Shown here piece after piece: positions 1 through 7,922 of a DNA stretch of 64,000 nucleotides. The position numbers and the translations under genes are program-made. The stretch spans positions 868,001 to 932,000 of the forward strand of contig NZ_CP032100.1 of assembly GCF_003544815.1 (NCBI RefSeq). The letters are read 5' to 3'. The notes beneath the pieces are model-generated. The model ran no database searches, had not been told where the DNA came from, and saw nothing but the letters and a program-made list of their open reading frames with translations. The DNA comes from Arcobacter suis CECT 7833. Lineage in GTDB: Bacteria; Campylobacterota; Campylobacteria; Campylobacterales; Arcobacteraceae. Position 1 is the first letter of the stretch. Every line of letters starts with the position of its first letter.

Positions 1-15
1 TATGTTCTCAACTAG

Positions 16-222
16 AGAGATTTATTATCTTCAAAATATAACACTTTATATGATAAACCCTTAATAAATTGGAAAGAAAATCAAACATTTTATTTTAATT
101 TAAAAAAGAACTATACGCCAAAAATTGACGAAAAAAATAACTTGTTTTATGAATTAGAAAGCGAGAAAAAAAATGGAGAATTTTTATTAAATAGTGATAA
201 AAAATATTCAGCAAAAAAATAG
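16..222 (+). pseudogene. C-terminal remnant of an unknown protein
   Basis: An open frame runs from just after a stop at 13-15 to a TAG at 220-222 with no ATG. It reads as a hydrophilic, Lys/Asn/Glu-rich tail ending in DKKYSAKK. The composition looks coding, but the upstream part is cut by the in-frame stop and the window edge. I recognise no family. It may be a broken 3' end of a gene in the third mobile element. Confidence 0.3.
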
Positions 223-349
223 TAAATTTATCATCAATTTGTTTTACTAAATTTATTAGAATATCTTTATCAATAGGATTTTGATGTTCTCTCCTTTGAA
301 TTGCATGTTTTGAGATGATAAGCTTTGTTTGATTTAATAAATTGTTCAT
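95..349 (-). pseudogene. Truncated small gene with a plausible N-terminus
   Basis: The first 45 or so residues (213-349) are protein-like and contain KHAIQRREHQNP, which loosely recalls small BrnT/DUF4258-type proteins. The C-terminal half lies antisense to the remnant at 16-222 and becomes an implausible run of Phe, Leu and Tyr. The simplest reading is a gene whose 3' part was lost at a junction near 215-225. Family assignment is a guess. Confidence 0.3.
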
Positions 350-958
350 GGTGTCTCTTTTTGGATTTTATAATGTAATTATATATAATATATAAAAATA
401 CTTCTTTTTAATAACTTTTATCTTAAAATTCTTAAAACTTCAAATCAAATTAAAGATAAATAATGGATAATAAAAAAACTGCTCCAACTGAAAAAATAAA
501 AAAGATTAAGTGGGGGAGAAAGATTTAAGTAAAGGCTTATATGTTCCAAACACTAATAGCCTCAAAAGAAAAGGCTTTTAGAGATATCATGTGCAATTGA
601 CCGACTTAATTACAATGAAGGACCAAAAACAAAAGGAGACGGAATGTATTGGATCTACACAAATTATAATCCGTCAACAAGAAATAGGACACAAAAATGA
701 TTGACAAATTGGTACAAAGATGAATTATAAAAACAAGCTCAACAACCTGTACCTGGAGTATGTTCAAAAACTTAAACTTTTTTGGAACAAGCTTACCTTT
801 AATAAAAACTGCTCGTAAGAGATTTTAGAACAATTAAACTGAAGGGCAAGTGGCAAAAAGACTTGATAGTTTGGTCTTTAAATTTTACTTATTCGACACT
901 TGAAAGCTCAAAAATCTCGTTCTTTATACTTGTCCTTCCTCTGTGTTTTGTTGTATAT
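350..958. other. Gene-poor, decayed stretch
   Basis: No intact gene is visible. Short coding-like scraps in different frames (for example MDNKKTAPTEKIKK from 463, and a Tyr-rich piece with GDGMYWIYTNYN around 635-690) are each closed by nearby stops. A small hairpin, AGCCT/AGGCT followed by TTTT, lies near 558-582. The pattern suggests an old pseudogene at the left edge of the element. Confidence 0.4.
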
Positions 959-1606
959 TTATCTAGTGCCTATTACTTTTACTATAGGTTCAATTTCATT
1001 TTCTAACAATGTAATTCCAAATTCATGCTTGCTTAGTACTAATATTCTTTTAGTTCTTTGTTTTATTACATCACTATTTATCTTTTGAGGATTATTTTCA
1101 AATTCTTTTTTTGATAAATATGTAATAATACCTTCCTTTGATAAATTTGATATTAAATTTATATCAATTCGTTCTACAATAATTTTAAGTAATTTAATGA
1201 TATCTATTGTCTCTTCTTCTTTAAAAGATAATATATTTGTTGATGTAAAATCAAGACTATTAATTGTTCCTGACCAATAATTATTTAAAATATTACCTTG
1301 AGTCGTAATTAAACTTGAAAAGGAAGGTGAAATACTATCAGCAATATGAGTAAAATGATTTCTTCTTAGTCTAATATATTTTAAAGTGTCAATTATCTCT
1401 CTATTAATAATATTATAACTTGAGTTAGTTAAAGTTAATATATATTTTTCTTCTAATTCCTTACTGTTTGATAATTGGTATGTTAATGGATTAAAATCTT
1501 TTAATAATTGAATACCATCTTTTAGGTAATTACTTGTTACCTCATAGCTAGTTGATATATATGAACCAAAAGTAACTGTTTGATCTGTCAACCCTTGAAA
1601 TGACAA
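959..1606 (-). CDS. HEPN-domain-like protein
   Basis: The 215-residue product has the sequence RNHFTH at residues 82-87, inside a helical stretch (LKYIRLRRNHFTHIAD). This fits the R-N-xxx-H signature of HEPN proteins, many of which are RNA-cleaving toxins or defence effectors. The match rests on this motif and the surrounding helix only, so activity is inference. It starts 11 bp after the HTH gene at 1618-1863, so the two are probably co-transcribed leftward. The cargo-like position at the edge of a mobile element suits a defence or addiction role. Confidence 0.45.
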   Translation of the reverse strand: MSFQGLTDQTVTFGSYISTSYEVTSNYLKDGIQLLKDFNPLTYQLSNSKELEEKYILTLTNSSYNIINREIIDTLKYIRLRRNHFTHIADSISPSFSSLITTQGNILNNYWSGTINSLDFTSTNILSFKEEETIDIIKLLKIIVERIDINLISNLSKEGIITYLSKKEFENNPQKINSDVIKQRTKRILVLSKHEFGITLLENEIEPIVKVIGTR

Positions 1607-1617
1607 AAAGTCATACC

Positions 1618-1863
1618 CTATGACAATTTGTCACCCCTAGTAATTTGTACATTTTTGAGCATTTGATATTGGACAAATTCATCGAACCATTTTTGAGTTG
1701 TCCTTAAAAAATTAGTTTCAGCATTTATCGTTAAGAGTTCCTTTTCAAAAAGTTCATTAATTGCTCTTTGCACACTTCTTTTACTAATCCCGAAAATATC
1801 AGCAATCGATTGTCTTGAAGAGTAACACCAACCAGGAGCTATAGAACTTGGATTATTTGACAC
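1618..1863 (-). CDS. HTH_36-type DNA-binding protein, possibly 5'-damaged
   Basis: Residues 10-45 (GWCYSSRQSIADIFGISKR, then a recognition helix and EKELL) are a winged-HTH of the HTH_36 type found in replication initiators and phage regulators. The only in-frame start is GTG. The frame stays open upstream and still looks related (LCLLTKEKKVSNNPSS). An ATG with a good AAGGA ribosome site at about 1892 is in another frame and stops after 11 codons. A frameshift near the N-terminus is therefore possible. Likely role: transcription or replication control of element A. Confidence 0.5.
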   Translation of the reverse strand: MSNNPSSIAPGWCYSSRQSIADIFGISKRSVQRAINELFEKELLTINAETNFLRTTQKWFDEFVQYQMLKNVQITRGDKLS

Positions 1864-2023
1864 CTTCTTTTCTTTTGTCAGAAGACATAAATATCCTTTT
1901 ATAGTAATTGTTATATTAAATAATTGATTAGTATTTGTGTTATAATGCTAGTCAATTAGAACCTTAAGTGCTTTAATTGGCTCTCTCTTAGTTATACTCA
2001 CCAAAGTCTTTTAAGAGGGAGTT

Positions 2024-2260
2024 TCATATTGTTTTCATCTGATTATCAATCAAATGTTTTGCAATTGCAGTGATTGAGTACATAATTTGTCCTCGTTCTT
2101 TTCCATTACTTCTTGTATATGGAATACCTCTTGCTTCTGATCTATCTTTTTGTAGAGCTTTATTGCTACATCCAACGACAGTAGATGTTTCATCTTCATC
2201 AAGAGTAACTTTTCCAAATTTTTCAAAAAGCAATTTTGATAATGTTTCATATTCATTCAT
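2024..2260 (-). CDS. AlpA/excisionase-like HTH protein (element A)
   Basis: The 78-residue protein is a clear paralogue of the one at 4942-5187 beside the phage B integrase. Both share a GKV-LD-E start, an HTH, a GIP(Y/F)TR segment, a YSI-AIAK block and a final KTI. Such small MerR/excisionase-fold proteins usually act as recombination directionality factors or regulators. It sits 9 bp downstream of another HTH gene (2270-2503). The stop is followed by a leftward intergenic stretch with no integrase in view. Confidence 0.55.
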   Translation of the reverse strand: MNEYETLSKLLFEKFGKVTLDEDETSTVVGCSNKALQKDRSEARGIPYTRSNGKERGQIMYSITAIAKHLIDNQMKTI

Positions 2261-2269
2261 TTTATATTC

Positions 2270-2503
2270 CTAGTTTTGAGCTAAAAATTCAGCTATGTCT
2301 CTTTTAGTATAAATGTATGATTTTCCTATTTTTTTACATTTAGGACCAATATTTTCTTTTGCCCAATTTACAATTGTTCTAGATTGGACTCTTAATATTT
2401 TTGCTACATCATTACTATCAAGTGTTAGAGTTTTTTCAAAACCTAACTCATTTATGTCATTTAAATATTTTTCTATAATTTCATCTTTCATAGAATTCTC
2501 CAT
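2270..2503 (-). CDS. Excisionase-family HTH protein
   Basis: Residues 24-75 (LTLDSNDVAKILRVQSRTIV, then a wing with KKIGKSYIYTKRDIAEFL) match the helix-turn-helix plus wing of excisionase/MerR-like DNA-binding proteins. At 77 residues it is a typical length. It is the first gene of a leftward pair and is divergent from the gene at 2796, with three palindromic operators in between. Confidence 0.55.
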   Translation of the reverse strand: MENSMKDEIIEKYLNDINELGFEKTLTLDSNDVAKILRVQSRTIVNWAKENIGPKCKKIGKSYIYTKRDIAEFLAQN

Positions 2504-2632
2504 TTCTTTATGATTAATTTTTTAATTTGAACTTTTGATTAATCAGGCTGTTCCACAATCCTTTACCCTCTTATGGTGAGGACTACCCTTGGACATTATG
2601 ATTTTAAAGAACAATAAATATTAACAATTAAA

Positions 2633-2756
2633 TGTAATATTTACATTTAAAAGTATTAATATGCATATAAAATGTATTATATACAAAAATAATTTGATTA
2701 GTCAAGCATTTTTACATTAAAACTCATAAAAAATAGATAAAATTGTATTATTTACA
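2633..2756. promoter_or_regulatory. Three palindromic operators TGTAWTATWTACA
   Basis: TGTAATATTTACA (2633-2645), TGTATTATATACA (2673-2685) and TGTATTATTTACA (2744-2756) follow one 13-bp dyad, TGTAW-TAT-WTACA. The first extends to a 23-bp palindrome (2628-2650). They fill the region between the divergent genes ending at 2503 and starting at 2796, so a local HTH protein, most simply the 2796 product or one of the excisionase-like proteins, probably binds them. Confidence 0.55.
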
Positions 2757-2795
2757 TTTTTAAGCTATAATTATAAAAATTAATAAGGAATAAAA

Positions 2796-3512
2796 TTGAA
2801 AGAAGCTATAAAAAAAATATTAGATATATCAGATAAAACTTATTATAATTGGAAAAATCAAAATAGACCTATAATTTTATTACTAGAGTTATGTTTTAGT
2901 GAAAATGAATTAAATACATTTTTGATTAATAATGAGAAGCCATATAAAATTTCTTATGCTGATAATTATTTTTCTAGTTTATATCGTAGCTTAATGCATT
3001 ATATTGTTTCAAATGAAGGTTCAAAAGCTTTATTTACTACATTATTCAACAATAAAGATGTAAATATCTATAATATTGAAAATCTAATTCTAAATGAATT
3101 TACGGAAAAGAACTTAGATAATTATGATATTATTGAATATTTTAATAAAAAACCTGATAAAAAATTATTATTATATATTTTTTATAATATTGATAATAAG
3201 TGGTTGATCTTAGAAGAAAGTTTAATAGAATATAAATGGCTAATAATTTATTTTGAGATTTTTAAACTATCAATTGAAAAAAATATTTATGATGAAATTT
3301 TTGGACAGCCAAATAAAGATATTGATAAGTGTGTAGTTCCAAGACCACCTTTCCTATTTGCTTCTTATCACAATAATGATCTAATAGAAGATAAATATTT
3401 ATATATATTATTAGAGATAAAAAAATCAATAATTGATGGAACATATAAAAATTTGCCTAAATATTCTCCATATGATAGTGAATTTAATTTACATACAAAA
3501 ACAATTGAATAA
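2796..3512 (+). CDS. HTH-containing protein of unknown function (element A right-end gene)
   Basis: The 238-residue protein starts with TTG. Its first 45 residues (IKKILDISDKTYYNWK, then an ENELNTFL segment) look like a small HTH domain of a kind often seen at the start of Campylobacterota orphan regulators. The remainder is Asn, Ile, Tyr and Lys rich with no family I recognise. It is the last gene before the arm-type site and terminator at the element's right end, and the operator array lies directly upstream. Confidence 0.5.
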   Translation: MKEAIKKILDISDKTYYNWKNQNRPIILLLELCFSENELNTFLINNEKPYKISYADNYFSSLYRSLMHYIVSNEGSKALFTTLFNNKDVNIYNIENLILNEFTEKNLDNYDIIEYFNKKPDKKLLLYIFYNIDNKWLILEESLIEYKWLIIYFEIFKLSIEKNIYDEIFGQPNKDIDKCVVPRPPFLFASYHNNDLIEDKYLYILLEIKKSIIDGTYKNLPKYSPYDSEFNLHTKTIE

Positions 3513-3527
3513 TAAAAATTTTAATCT

Positions 3528-3548
3528 AGGTGTCAAATAGGTGTCAAA
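3528..3548. repeat. Arm-type integrase site pair of element A
   Basis: AGGTGTCAAA occurs twice at 3528-3537 and 3539-3548, an 11-bp period. It stands just before a terminator and att core, exactly as AGGTTACAAA/AGGTAATAAA does at 37768-37788. Paired direct repeats beside an att core are typical arm-binding sites of tyrosine integrases. The different bases (GTGTC versus GTTAC) imply a different integrase specificity. Confidence 0.5.
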
Positions 3549-3557
3549 CATAAAAAA

Positions 3558-3581
3558 GGCAAGAGATAAAAACCTCTTGCC
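3558..3581. terminator. Hairpin terminator next to attL, GGCAAGAG/CTCTTGCC
   Basis: An 8-bp perfect stem with an 8-nt loop is followed by TTTT at 3582-3585 and preceded by an A-run, so it can act in both directions. It is the counterpart of the terminator downstream of the superoxide reductase gene at 37799-37822. Two stem bases differ between the copies and pairing is kept. Confidence 0.6.
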
Positions 3582-3643
3582 TTTTCGATACAGTAGTGTT
3601 TAGTGCTTATTCAGCTACTGATACTTCTACTGGTGTACCTTCC
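3580..3643. repeat. attL core of phage B (element A / phage B junction)
   Basis: Bases 3600-3643 (44 bp) are identical to 37841-37884, and 3580-3598 match 37821-37839, with one mismatch at 3599. The right 37 bp are the last codons and stop of the superoxide reductase gene. The identity ends abruptly at 3644 and 37885. This is the integration core, duplicated by site-specific insertion of phage B. Confidence 0.85.
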
Positions 3644-3781
3644 TTTTTACAATAAAAAAACAATCTTTTCTATAACTCCCAAAAATAGCCTATATATACT
3701 ATGAAATCGTGCTTACTAATCAACTTGTCAAAATACTAATATCACATTTAACCACATTTAAAAACAATTAATTGTAAACTT

Positions 3782-3802
3782 AGGTTACAAATAGGTAACA
3801 AA
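3782..3802. repeat. Left arm-type integrase site pair of phage B
   Basis: AGGTTACAAA (3782-3791) and AGGTAACAAA (3793-3802) have the same 11-bp spacing and almost the same bases as the pair at 37768-37788 beside attR. They lie just upstream of the integrase start codon, so they may also affect its expression. Confidence 0.55.
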
Positions 3803-3818
3803 AAAATCAAGGCTTTTT

Positions 3819-4949
3819 ATGACTCCAACTAAGTTTACAGGTGTATATTATCGTGATACAAAAAGTAATGAAAGAATATTTTATATCACATACAAAATAA
3901 AGAGTAAATTAAATAGGGAAAAGATAGGTTCAAGCAAAGAGGGAATCACAGCAGCTTATGCTAGTAAGATTAGATCTAAAAGAACTTCAATTGATAGGTT
4001 AAAAGAAGATGCACCTATGAATAAAAAAATTATTCCAACTTTTGATGAAGCTTTTGAAATGTATGTAAAAAAGATTGAAGGGAAGAGTGATACAAATAAT
4101 CAGATAAATAGATATAAGCTTCATGTAAAACCAACTTTTGGAAATCATAAGTTAGATGATATTTCAATTGAAATGTTAGAAGATTTTAAGAGAAAATCAA
4201 AAACTTTAATAAGTGCAAAAACTAAAAGACCTTATTCTTCAAAAACATTAAATGATTGGCTAGATATTATTAGTACAGTTTACAATTACATGAAAACAAA
4301 TCATGATTTAGATATTAAAAATCCTGCTCACAATGCAAAGCTTCAAAGAGAAAAAGTTGATAATGATAGAGAAAGATATTTGGATTTAGATGAAATAGAA
4401 AAACTTTGGGAGTCAATAGAAAATAGAAAAGGTGATGATGAAGTAACTTATAGAATTAAACTCTTTGTAGCTTTATCTTTGAGTACAGGTGCAAGACTTA
4501 GAAGTGTAATGACAATATCTAAAGCAGACATAAATTTACAGCAAGATACTATCCTCATTAAGAATCATAAAGCAAATAGAACATATACAGGATTTTTACA
4601 TCAAAATTGGAAAAAATTAATTGAAGATAGAATGAAAGAGTTAAGACCAGTTGATTATATAGTTAGTGGAACACCAAATGAAATTGTGAGATCTGTAATT
4701 GGTAGAAATTTACAGCCACTATTAGAGCAGTTTAATGAGGGGATTGATGAAGCTGATACAAAAAGAAGAGTTGTAATTCATAGCTTAAGGCATACCTTTG
4801 CAAGTTTACTTGCAATCCAAGGAACGCCTATTTATACTATTATGAGATTAATGGACCATGCAGATATAAGTCAAACTATCAGATATGCTAAATTAAGCCC
4901 TGATAGTGCAAAAGATAGTGTAAAGCAGTTAGCTTTTAAAATTAAATAG
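3819..4949 (+). CDS. int: Phage B tyrosine integrase
   Basis: This site-specific recombinase integrates and excises phage B at the superoxide reductase 3' end. The 376-residue protein has an N-terminal arm-binding region (residues 5-60), a SAM-like core-binding domain (70-170) and a catalytic domain. The catalytic set is visible: Arg226 in TGARLRS, His321 and Arg324 in HSLRH, His347 in LMDHADIS and the nucleophile Tyr356 in IRYAKL. It lies just inside attL and points inward. Its 3' end overlaps by 8 bp, convergently, the putative excisionase gene. Nothing suggests inactivation. Confidence 0.93.
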   Translation: MTPTKFTGVYYRDTKSNERIFYITYKIKSKLNREKIGSSKEGITAAYASKIRSKRTSIDRLKEDAPMNKKIIPTFDEAFEMYVKKIEGKSDTNNQINRYKLHVKPTFGNHKLDDISIEMLEDFKRKSKTLISAKTKRPYSSKTLNDWLDIISTVYNYMKTNHDLDIKNPAHNAKLQREKVDNDRERYLDLDEIEKLWESIENRKGDDEVTYRIKLFVALSLSTGARLRSVMTISKADINLQQDTILIKNHKANRTYTGFLHQNWKKLIEDRMKELRPVDYIVSGTPNEIVRSVIGRNLQPLLEQFNEGIDEADTKRRVVIHSLRHTFASLLAIQGTPIYTIMRLMDHADISQTIRYAKLSPDSAKDSVKQLAFKIK

Positions 4950-5187
4950 TTTTAGTTTCATTTTCAATAATCTGTTTTGCAATTGCAATAATAGAATAGA
5001 GTGGTTTTCCTTGGGGTTTATTATTTAGTCTTGTAAATGGAATACCAATAGCTGCTGCTCTATCATCTTCAAGAGTTCTTTTTGATACTCCTAAAATTTG
5101 AGCAGCTTCTTCTGTATCAAGTACAACTTTTCCAGTTTGTTTAGCAATAATTTCTGCTAATATTTTTGAATCTTCAAGTTTACTCAT
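4942..5187 (-). CDS. Putative excisionase (AlpA-like HTH)
   Basis: I take the ATG at 5185-5187 as the start; the longer frame upstream overlaps the preceding gene. The 81-residue product has an HTH (EEAAQILGVSKRTLEDDRAA) followed by GIPFTR and YSIIAIAKQII. It closely resembles the element A protein at 2024-2260. Its position at the end of the leftward operon, convergent with int, is the usual place for a recombination directionality factor. The function is inferred from fold and position. Confidence 0.6.
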   Translation of the reverse strand: MSKLEDSKILAEIIAKQTGKVVLDTEEAAQILGVSKRTLEDDRAAAIGIPFTRLNNKPQGKPLYSIIAIAKQIIENETKTI

Positions 5188-5392
5188 ATTTAACCTTTCT
5201 AATTTCAATTGAACTATTAGTATCACCTTCATGATCAATTTCATATTGTTCAATATATTTATCTAACTTATCTTTTGAATCAAAAGTTTTTTTTACCTCA
5301 CCTGTACACATATGAAACATATGTATTACCTCATACTCTTTTACTAGACCTGAAAAATCATTATTTGTCAGTTTTTTTACAAAATTTAGCAT
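5180..5392 (-). CDS. Small phage protein, unknown
   Basis: This 70-residue acidic/basic protein contains HMFHMCTGEVKKTFDSKDKL. Its last codons overlap the start of the excisionase-like gene by 8 bp and its start overlaps the preceding gene by 7 bp, so it belongs to one translationally coupled leftward operon. No family recognised. Confidence 0.55.
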   Translation of the reverse strand: MLNFVKKLTNNDFSGLVKEYEVIHMFHMCTGEVKKTFDSKDKLDKYIEQYEIDHEGDTNSSIEIRKVKYE

Positions 5393-5787
5393 TTAATTCT
5401 CTCAATAGTTTTATGAAGCCTAAACCTCTCTTTTTCACCACAATTATAAGAATCCCAATTGTATGGAACAGAAACAAAGCCATTGTGATAGCATTTTCTA
5501 TCAGAATCATTATCTCCACAATTATCTCTGCTATTTGGATGAATACAAGCTCCATTCACAAAATAAGCACAATTCCCACAAATCCAAACTACTGGGAAAA
5601 CTTTTTTTCTAACTAATTTATATTTGTCAAGTAAACCTATTGATTGATAAAAAACTTTTACCCAACCTTTTTCAGGAACAAAACCAAAGAGAATAAATTC
5701 ATTTGTTTGAAACTTTTCAGTTAAAGATTTACTTTCACCAGGTATTTTTATATCATAAGTAAATTCATCTACTATTTTATCTTTCAT
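5386..5787 (-). CDS. Cysteine-rich phage protein, probable metal binding
   Basis: The 133-residue product has seven cysteines in its C-terminal half, including CGNCAYFVNGAC and a later CGDND..RKC. This suggests a structural zinc site. The N-terminal 60 residues are beta-rich and not recognisable. The start ATG overlaps by ATGA the stop of a 30-codon gene (5784-5876). Confidence 0.55.
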   Translation of the reverse strand: MKDKIVDEFTYDIKIPGESKSLTEKFQTNEFILFGFVPEKGWVKVFYQSIGLLDKYKLVRKKVFPVVWICGNCAYFVNGACIHPNSRDNCGDNDSDRKCYHNGFVSVPYNWDSYNCGEKERFRLHKTIERIKC

Positions 5788-5876
5788 TTTTTATCACTCC
5801 ATCGTGACAAGTACTTTTTAACAACAGTAAAACCATTTTCTTTAAGTTCTTTTATTGCTTCTTGTTCTTTTGTCAT
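5784..5876 (-). CDS. 30-residue microprotein (TKEQEA family)
   Basis: The product begins MTKEQEAIKELKENGF and ends SRWSDKK. It shares 18 of 24 residues with a microprotein of the Mu-like prophage (58674-58784): TKEQEA, ELK, NGFT, VK, Y and SR are kept. Both genes are coupled by an ATGA overlap to the next gene. The pattern of conservative changes (I/L, E/D, V/I) argues that it is translated. Function unknown; the fold is probably one helix plus a short extended tail. Confidence 0.65.
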   Translation of the reverse strand: MTKEQEAIKELKENGFTVVKKYLSRWSDKK

Positions 5877-5914
5877 GTTTATGTCATCCTATATTATTTT
5901 TTTGTATTAATAGC

Positions 5915-6181
5915 CTATAAAATAGGGCTTGGTTTATGTAATGCTTTCGTCATATCTACATAATTCTTTTTATATTTATACAACGGCATATATTCAATGT
6001 AAAATTCATTATTTCCACATTTAGGACAAATATGTTCTTGTTCAACTTCATCTTTCTTTTTTAATGCAAGTTGTGGATAAGTACCTTTCCATTTACAAGC
6101 TCTTGTTCTTGTACAAACTCTTATTTCTACACATTCAACTTTTTCTACATCATCTAATTCATTTAATGCTATTTTTGTCAT
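5915..6181 (-). CDS. Zinc-ribbon-like phage protein
   Basis: I take the ATG at 6179-6181, preceded by AGGGAAAC, rather than a longer frame. The 88-residue product has cysteines in ECVEIRVCTRTRACKW and CPKCGNNEF, which fits a small zinc ribbon. It lies 11 bp after the parB stop in the same leftward operon. Function unknown. Confidence 0.55.
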   Translation of the reverse strand: MTKIALNELDDVEKVECVEIRVCTRTRACKWKGTYPQLALKKKDEVEQEHICPKCGNNEFYIEYMPLYKYKKNYVDMTKALHKPSPIL

Positions 6182-6222
6182 TATAGTTTCCCTTTGATTT
6201 TTTCTAGTCAAGATGAGGGGGA

Positions 6223-7920
6223 TTAAAACTTATATTGTTTTTTCAAATACCCACCAGTTTTTAATATATCTTTTGGAAGAGTATTTAAAAAATTACAAGC
6301 TTTTTCACTTCCTGTATTCTCATATTTTATATATTCTTTTTTAGAATTTTTAATTAAAGTTTTTGCTTTGTTATATGAGATATGTTCAGATTCATTATCC
6401 ATATATTCTATATACACATCATTTTCATTTAGTTCTAAAAGCTTTATTTCTTTTGGTTCATCATCTTTTAATGGTGCTTTTTCTTTTGGAGTAGGTTTGT
6501 TTTGTTTTAACTCTTCAATCTCTTTTCTCAACTCAAGATTTTCTTTTGATAAATTAAATATGATTTCATCATATCTATTATCTAAAGTTATACTGCATCC
6601 ATCTGAAGACAAAAATATTCGTTCCGCTGATAATTTTTGAGTATATCCATCTTTATTACTGATACATGCATTAATTTTATTAACCTTATTATCAACCTCT
6701 TTAGGGCTTTTTTGTAAAATTAATCTATAAATTATTCGTTCATATTCATTATTTATTTTTATTTCTGAATTATAATCTCTATAGCCATCATTAATAAGTT
6801 GAGTAAATTTATTTTCTAGCTTATTAGCTTCATCTAATTGTTCAGAAAAACTTTTTTTCCTCGGGAAATTTTTAGTAAAACTTTTTGCTTGTTCAACTAA
6901 ATCATTATCTGCATCTTCAAATCTTTCTAATGTGTGATTTATAGGTTCTTTTTTTATTTCTTCTTGAACTGTTGATAGTTCTATCCAAAATCTATAGATT
7001 TTATTCTCTAAAAGATTATTTGATATTTTAATCCAATCATCACCTAATTCTTTTAAAGATTCTAATTCCTTCTTACCAGTTTTTAATGTAAATCTCAACT
7101 CATCATTTGATTGAATTCTTTCTTGTTCTCTATTAACTTTTTCAATTATGCAATGGTAAGTTTTATTTAAATTCAAAGAATGAAATGGGGGCTTACCACC
7201 TAATAAAATATCTAAATTTACTTTTGTAAAATAATGACAAATAAACTTAAAAGCTCCAAAATATTCACTTTTTAGAGAAATAGGTTCTTTAAAATCCTTA
7301 ATCTCATCCCTGGTAATTTCTTTATTATTGTATTTCTCATAAACCTTTTTTTGAGTATCTGCATCCCCAACTCTTGCAATTTCATCCATAACAGAGATTG
7401 GAATATTTATTTTCTTTTCTTCTATATCTTTAAGTATTTCAGTATCAAGTTTTAAAGAACCAAAAGCTTTACTTACAAAACTATCTTTTTTACCAATTCT
7501 GTTTGCTAAATCTGATTTTTTCGCATATCTTCCTGAATCCCAAAGTTTACAAATATATTTTGCTACTTCAAAATCTGTTAAATCACTTCTTTGAATATTC
7601 TCAATTAGTGTTAGTTCTTCTACTTGTTCATCACTTGATGTAAGTATCAAAGCCATGATAGTTTTAGCTTCATTGTGTAAATGAGCTTTATATCTTCTCT
7701 CACCACTTACAATCATATAACCATCATCTTTTTTAACAACTGTTATTGGTTGAAGTAAACCATGCTCTTTGATGTTTGCTGCAAGTTCTTCAATATCATC
7801 AAATTGTTTTCTTGGTTGATTTGGGTTTGGGTAAACTTTTGTAATTACAAGTTCATTGAAAGCAGTGATTCCTGAAGTTCTTACTTTCCCAGCTGTAATT
7901 TTGTCTAAATTAGATAACAT
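6223..7920 (-). CDS. parB: ParB-family partition protein of phage B
   Basis: ParB proteins bind centromere (parS) sites and are moved by the partner ParA ATPase. Residues 25-160 hold the signature parts: PNPNQPRKQF, the GERRYKAH box (73-80), ENIQRSDL (107-114) and an HTH around 135-157 (KSDLANRIGKKDSFVS). The 565-residue length is about twice a chromosomal ParB; the extra C-terminal 350 residues are Lys/Glu-rich and partly coiled. ParA is three genes upstream in the same operon. Candidate sites TTTCCCNNGGGAAA are scattered over the prophage, and a damaged copy lies inside this gene (6856-6868). Confidence 0.88.
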   Translation of the reverse strand: MLSNLDKITAGKVRTSGITAFNELVITKVYPNPNQPRKQFDDIEELAANIKEHGLLQPITVVKKDDGYMIVSGERRYKAHLHNEAKTIMALILTSSDEQVEELTLIENIQRSDLTDFEVAKYICKLWDSGRYAKKSDLANRIGKKDSFVSKAFGSLKLDTEILKDIEEKKINIPISVMDEIARVGDADTQKKVYEKYNNKEITRDEIKDFKEPISLKSEYFGAFKFICHYFTKVNLDILLGGKPPFHSLNLNKTYHCIIEKVNREQERIQSNDELRFTLKTGKKELESLKELGDDWIKISNNLLENKIYRFWIELSTVQEEIKKEPINHTLERFEDADNDLVEQAKSFTKNFPRKKSFSEQLDEANKLENKFTQLINDGYRDYNSEIKINNEYERIIYRLILQKSPKEVDNKVNKINACISNKDGYTQKLSAERIFLSSDGCSITLDNRYDEIIFNLSKENLELRKEIEELKQNKPTPKEKAPLKDDEPKEIKLLELNENDVYIEYMDNESEHISYNKAKTLIKNSKKEYIKYENTGSEKACNFLNTLPKDILKTGGYLKKQYKF

Positions 7921-7922
7921 TT

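Noticed and set aside
900-1088. Plus-strand hydrophobic frame near the left edge
   Set aside because: Antisense to the end of the HEPN-like gene, no ribosome site; looks like a chance open frame.
1581-1595. TGATCTGTCAACCCT, identical to the presumed IS3-family end at 63464-63478, at the start of the HEPN-like gene
   Set aside because: No further similarity to the IS on either side. In a 64-kb AT-rich window, exact 15-base matches between unrelated places are expected by chance. An IS scar remains possible but cannot be supported.
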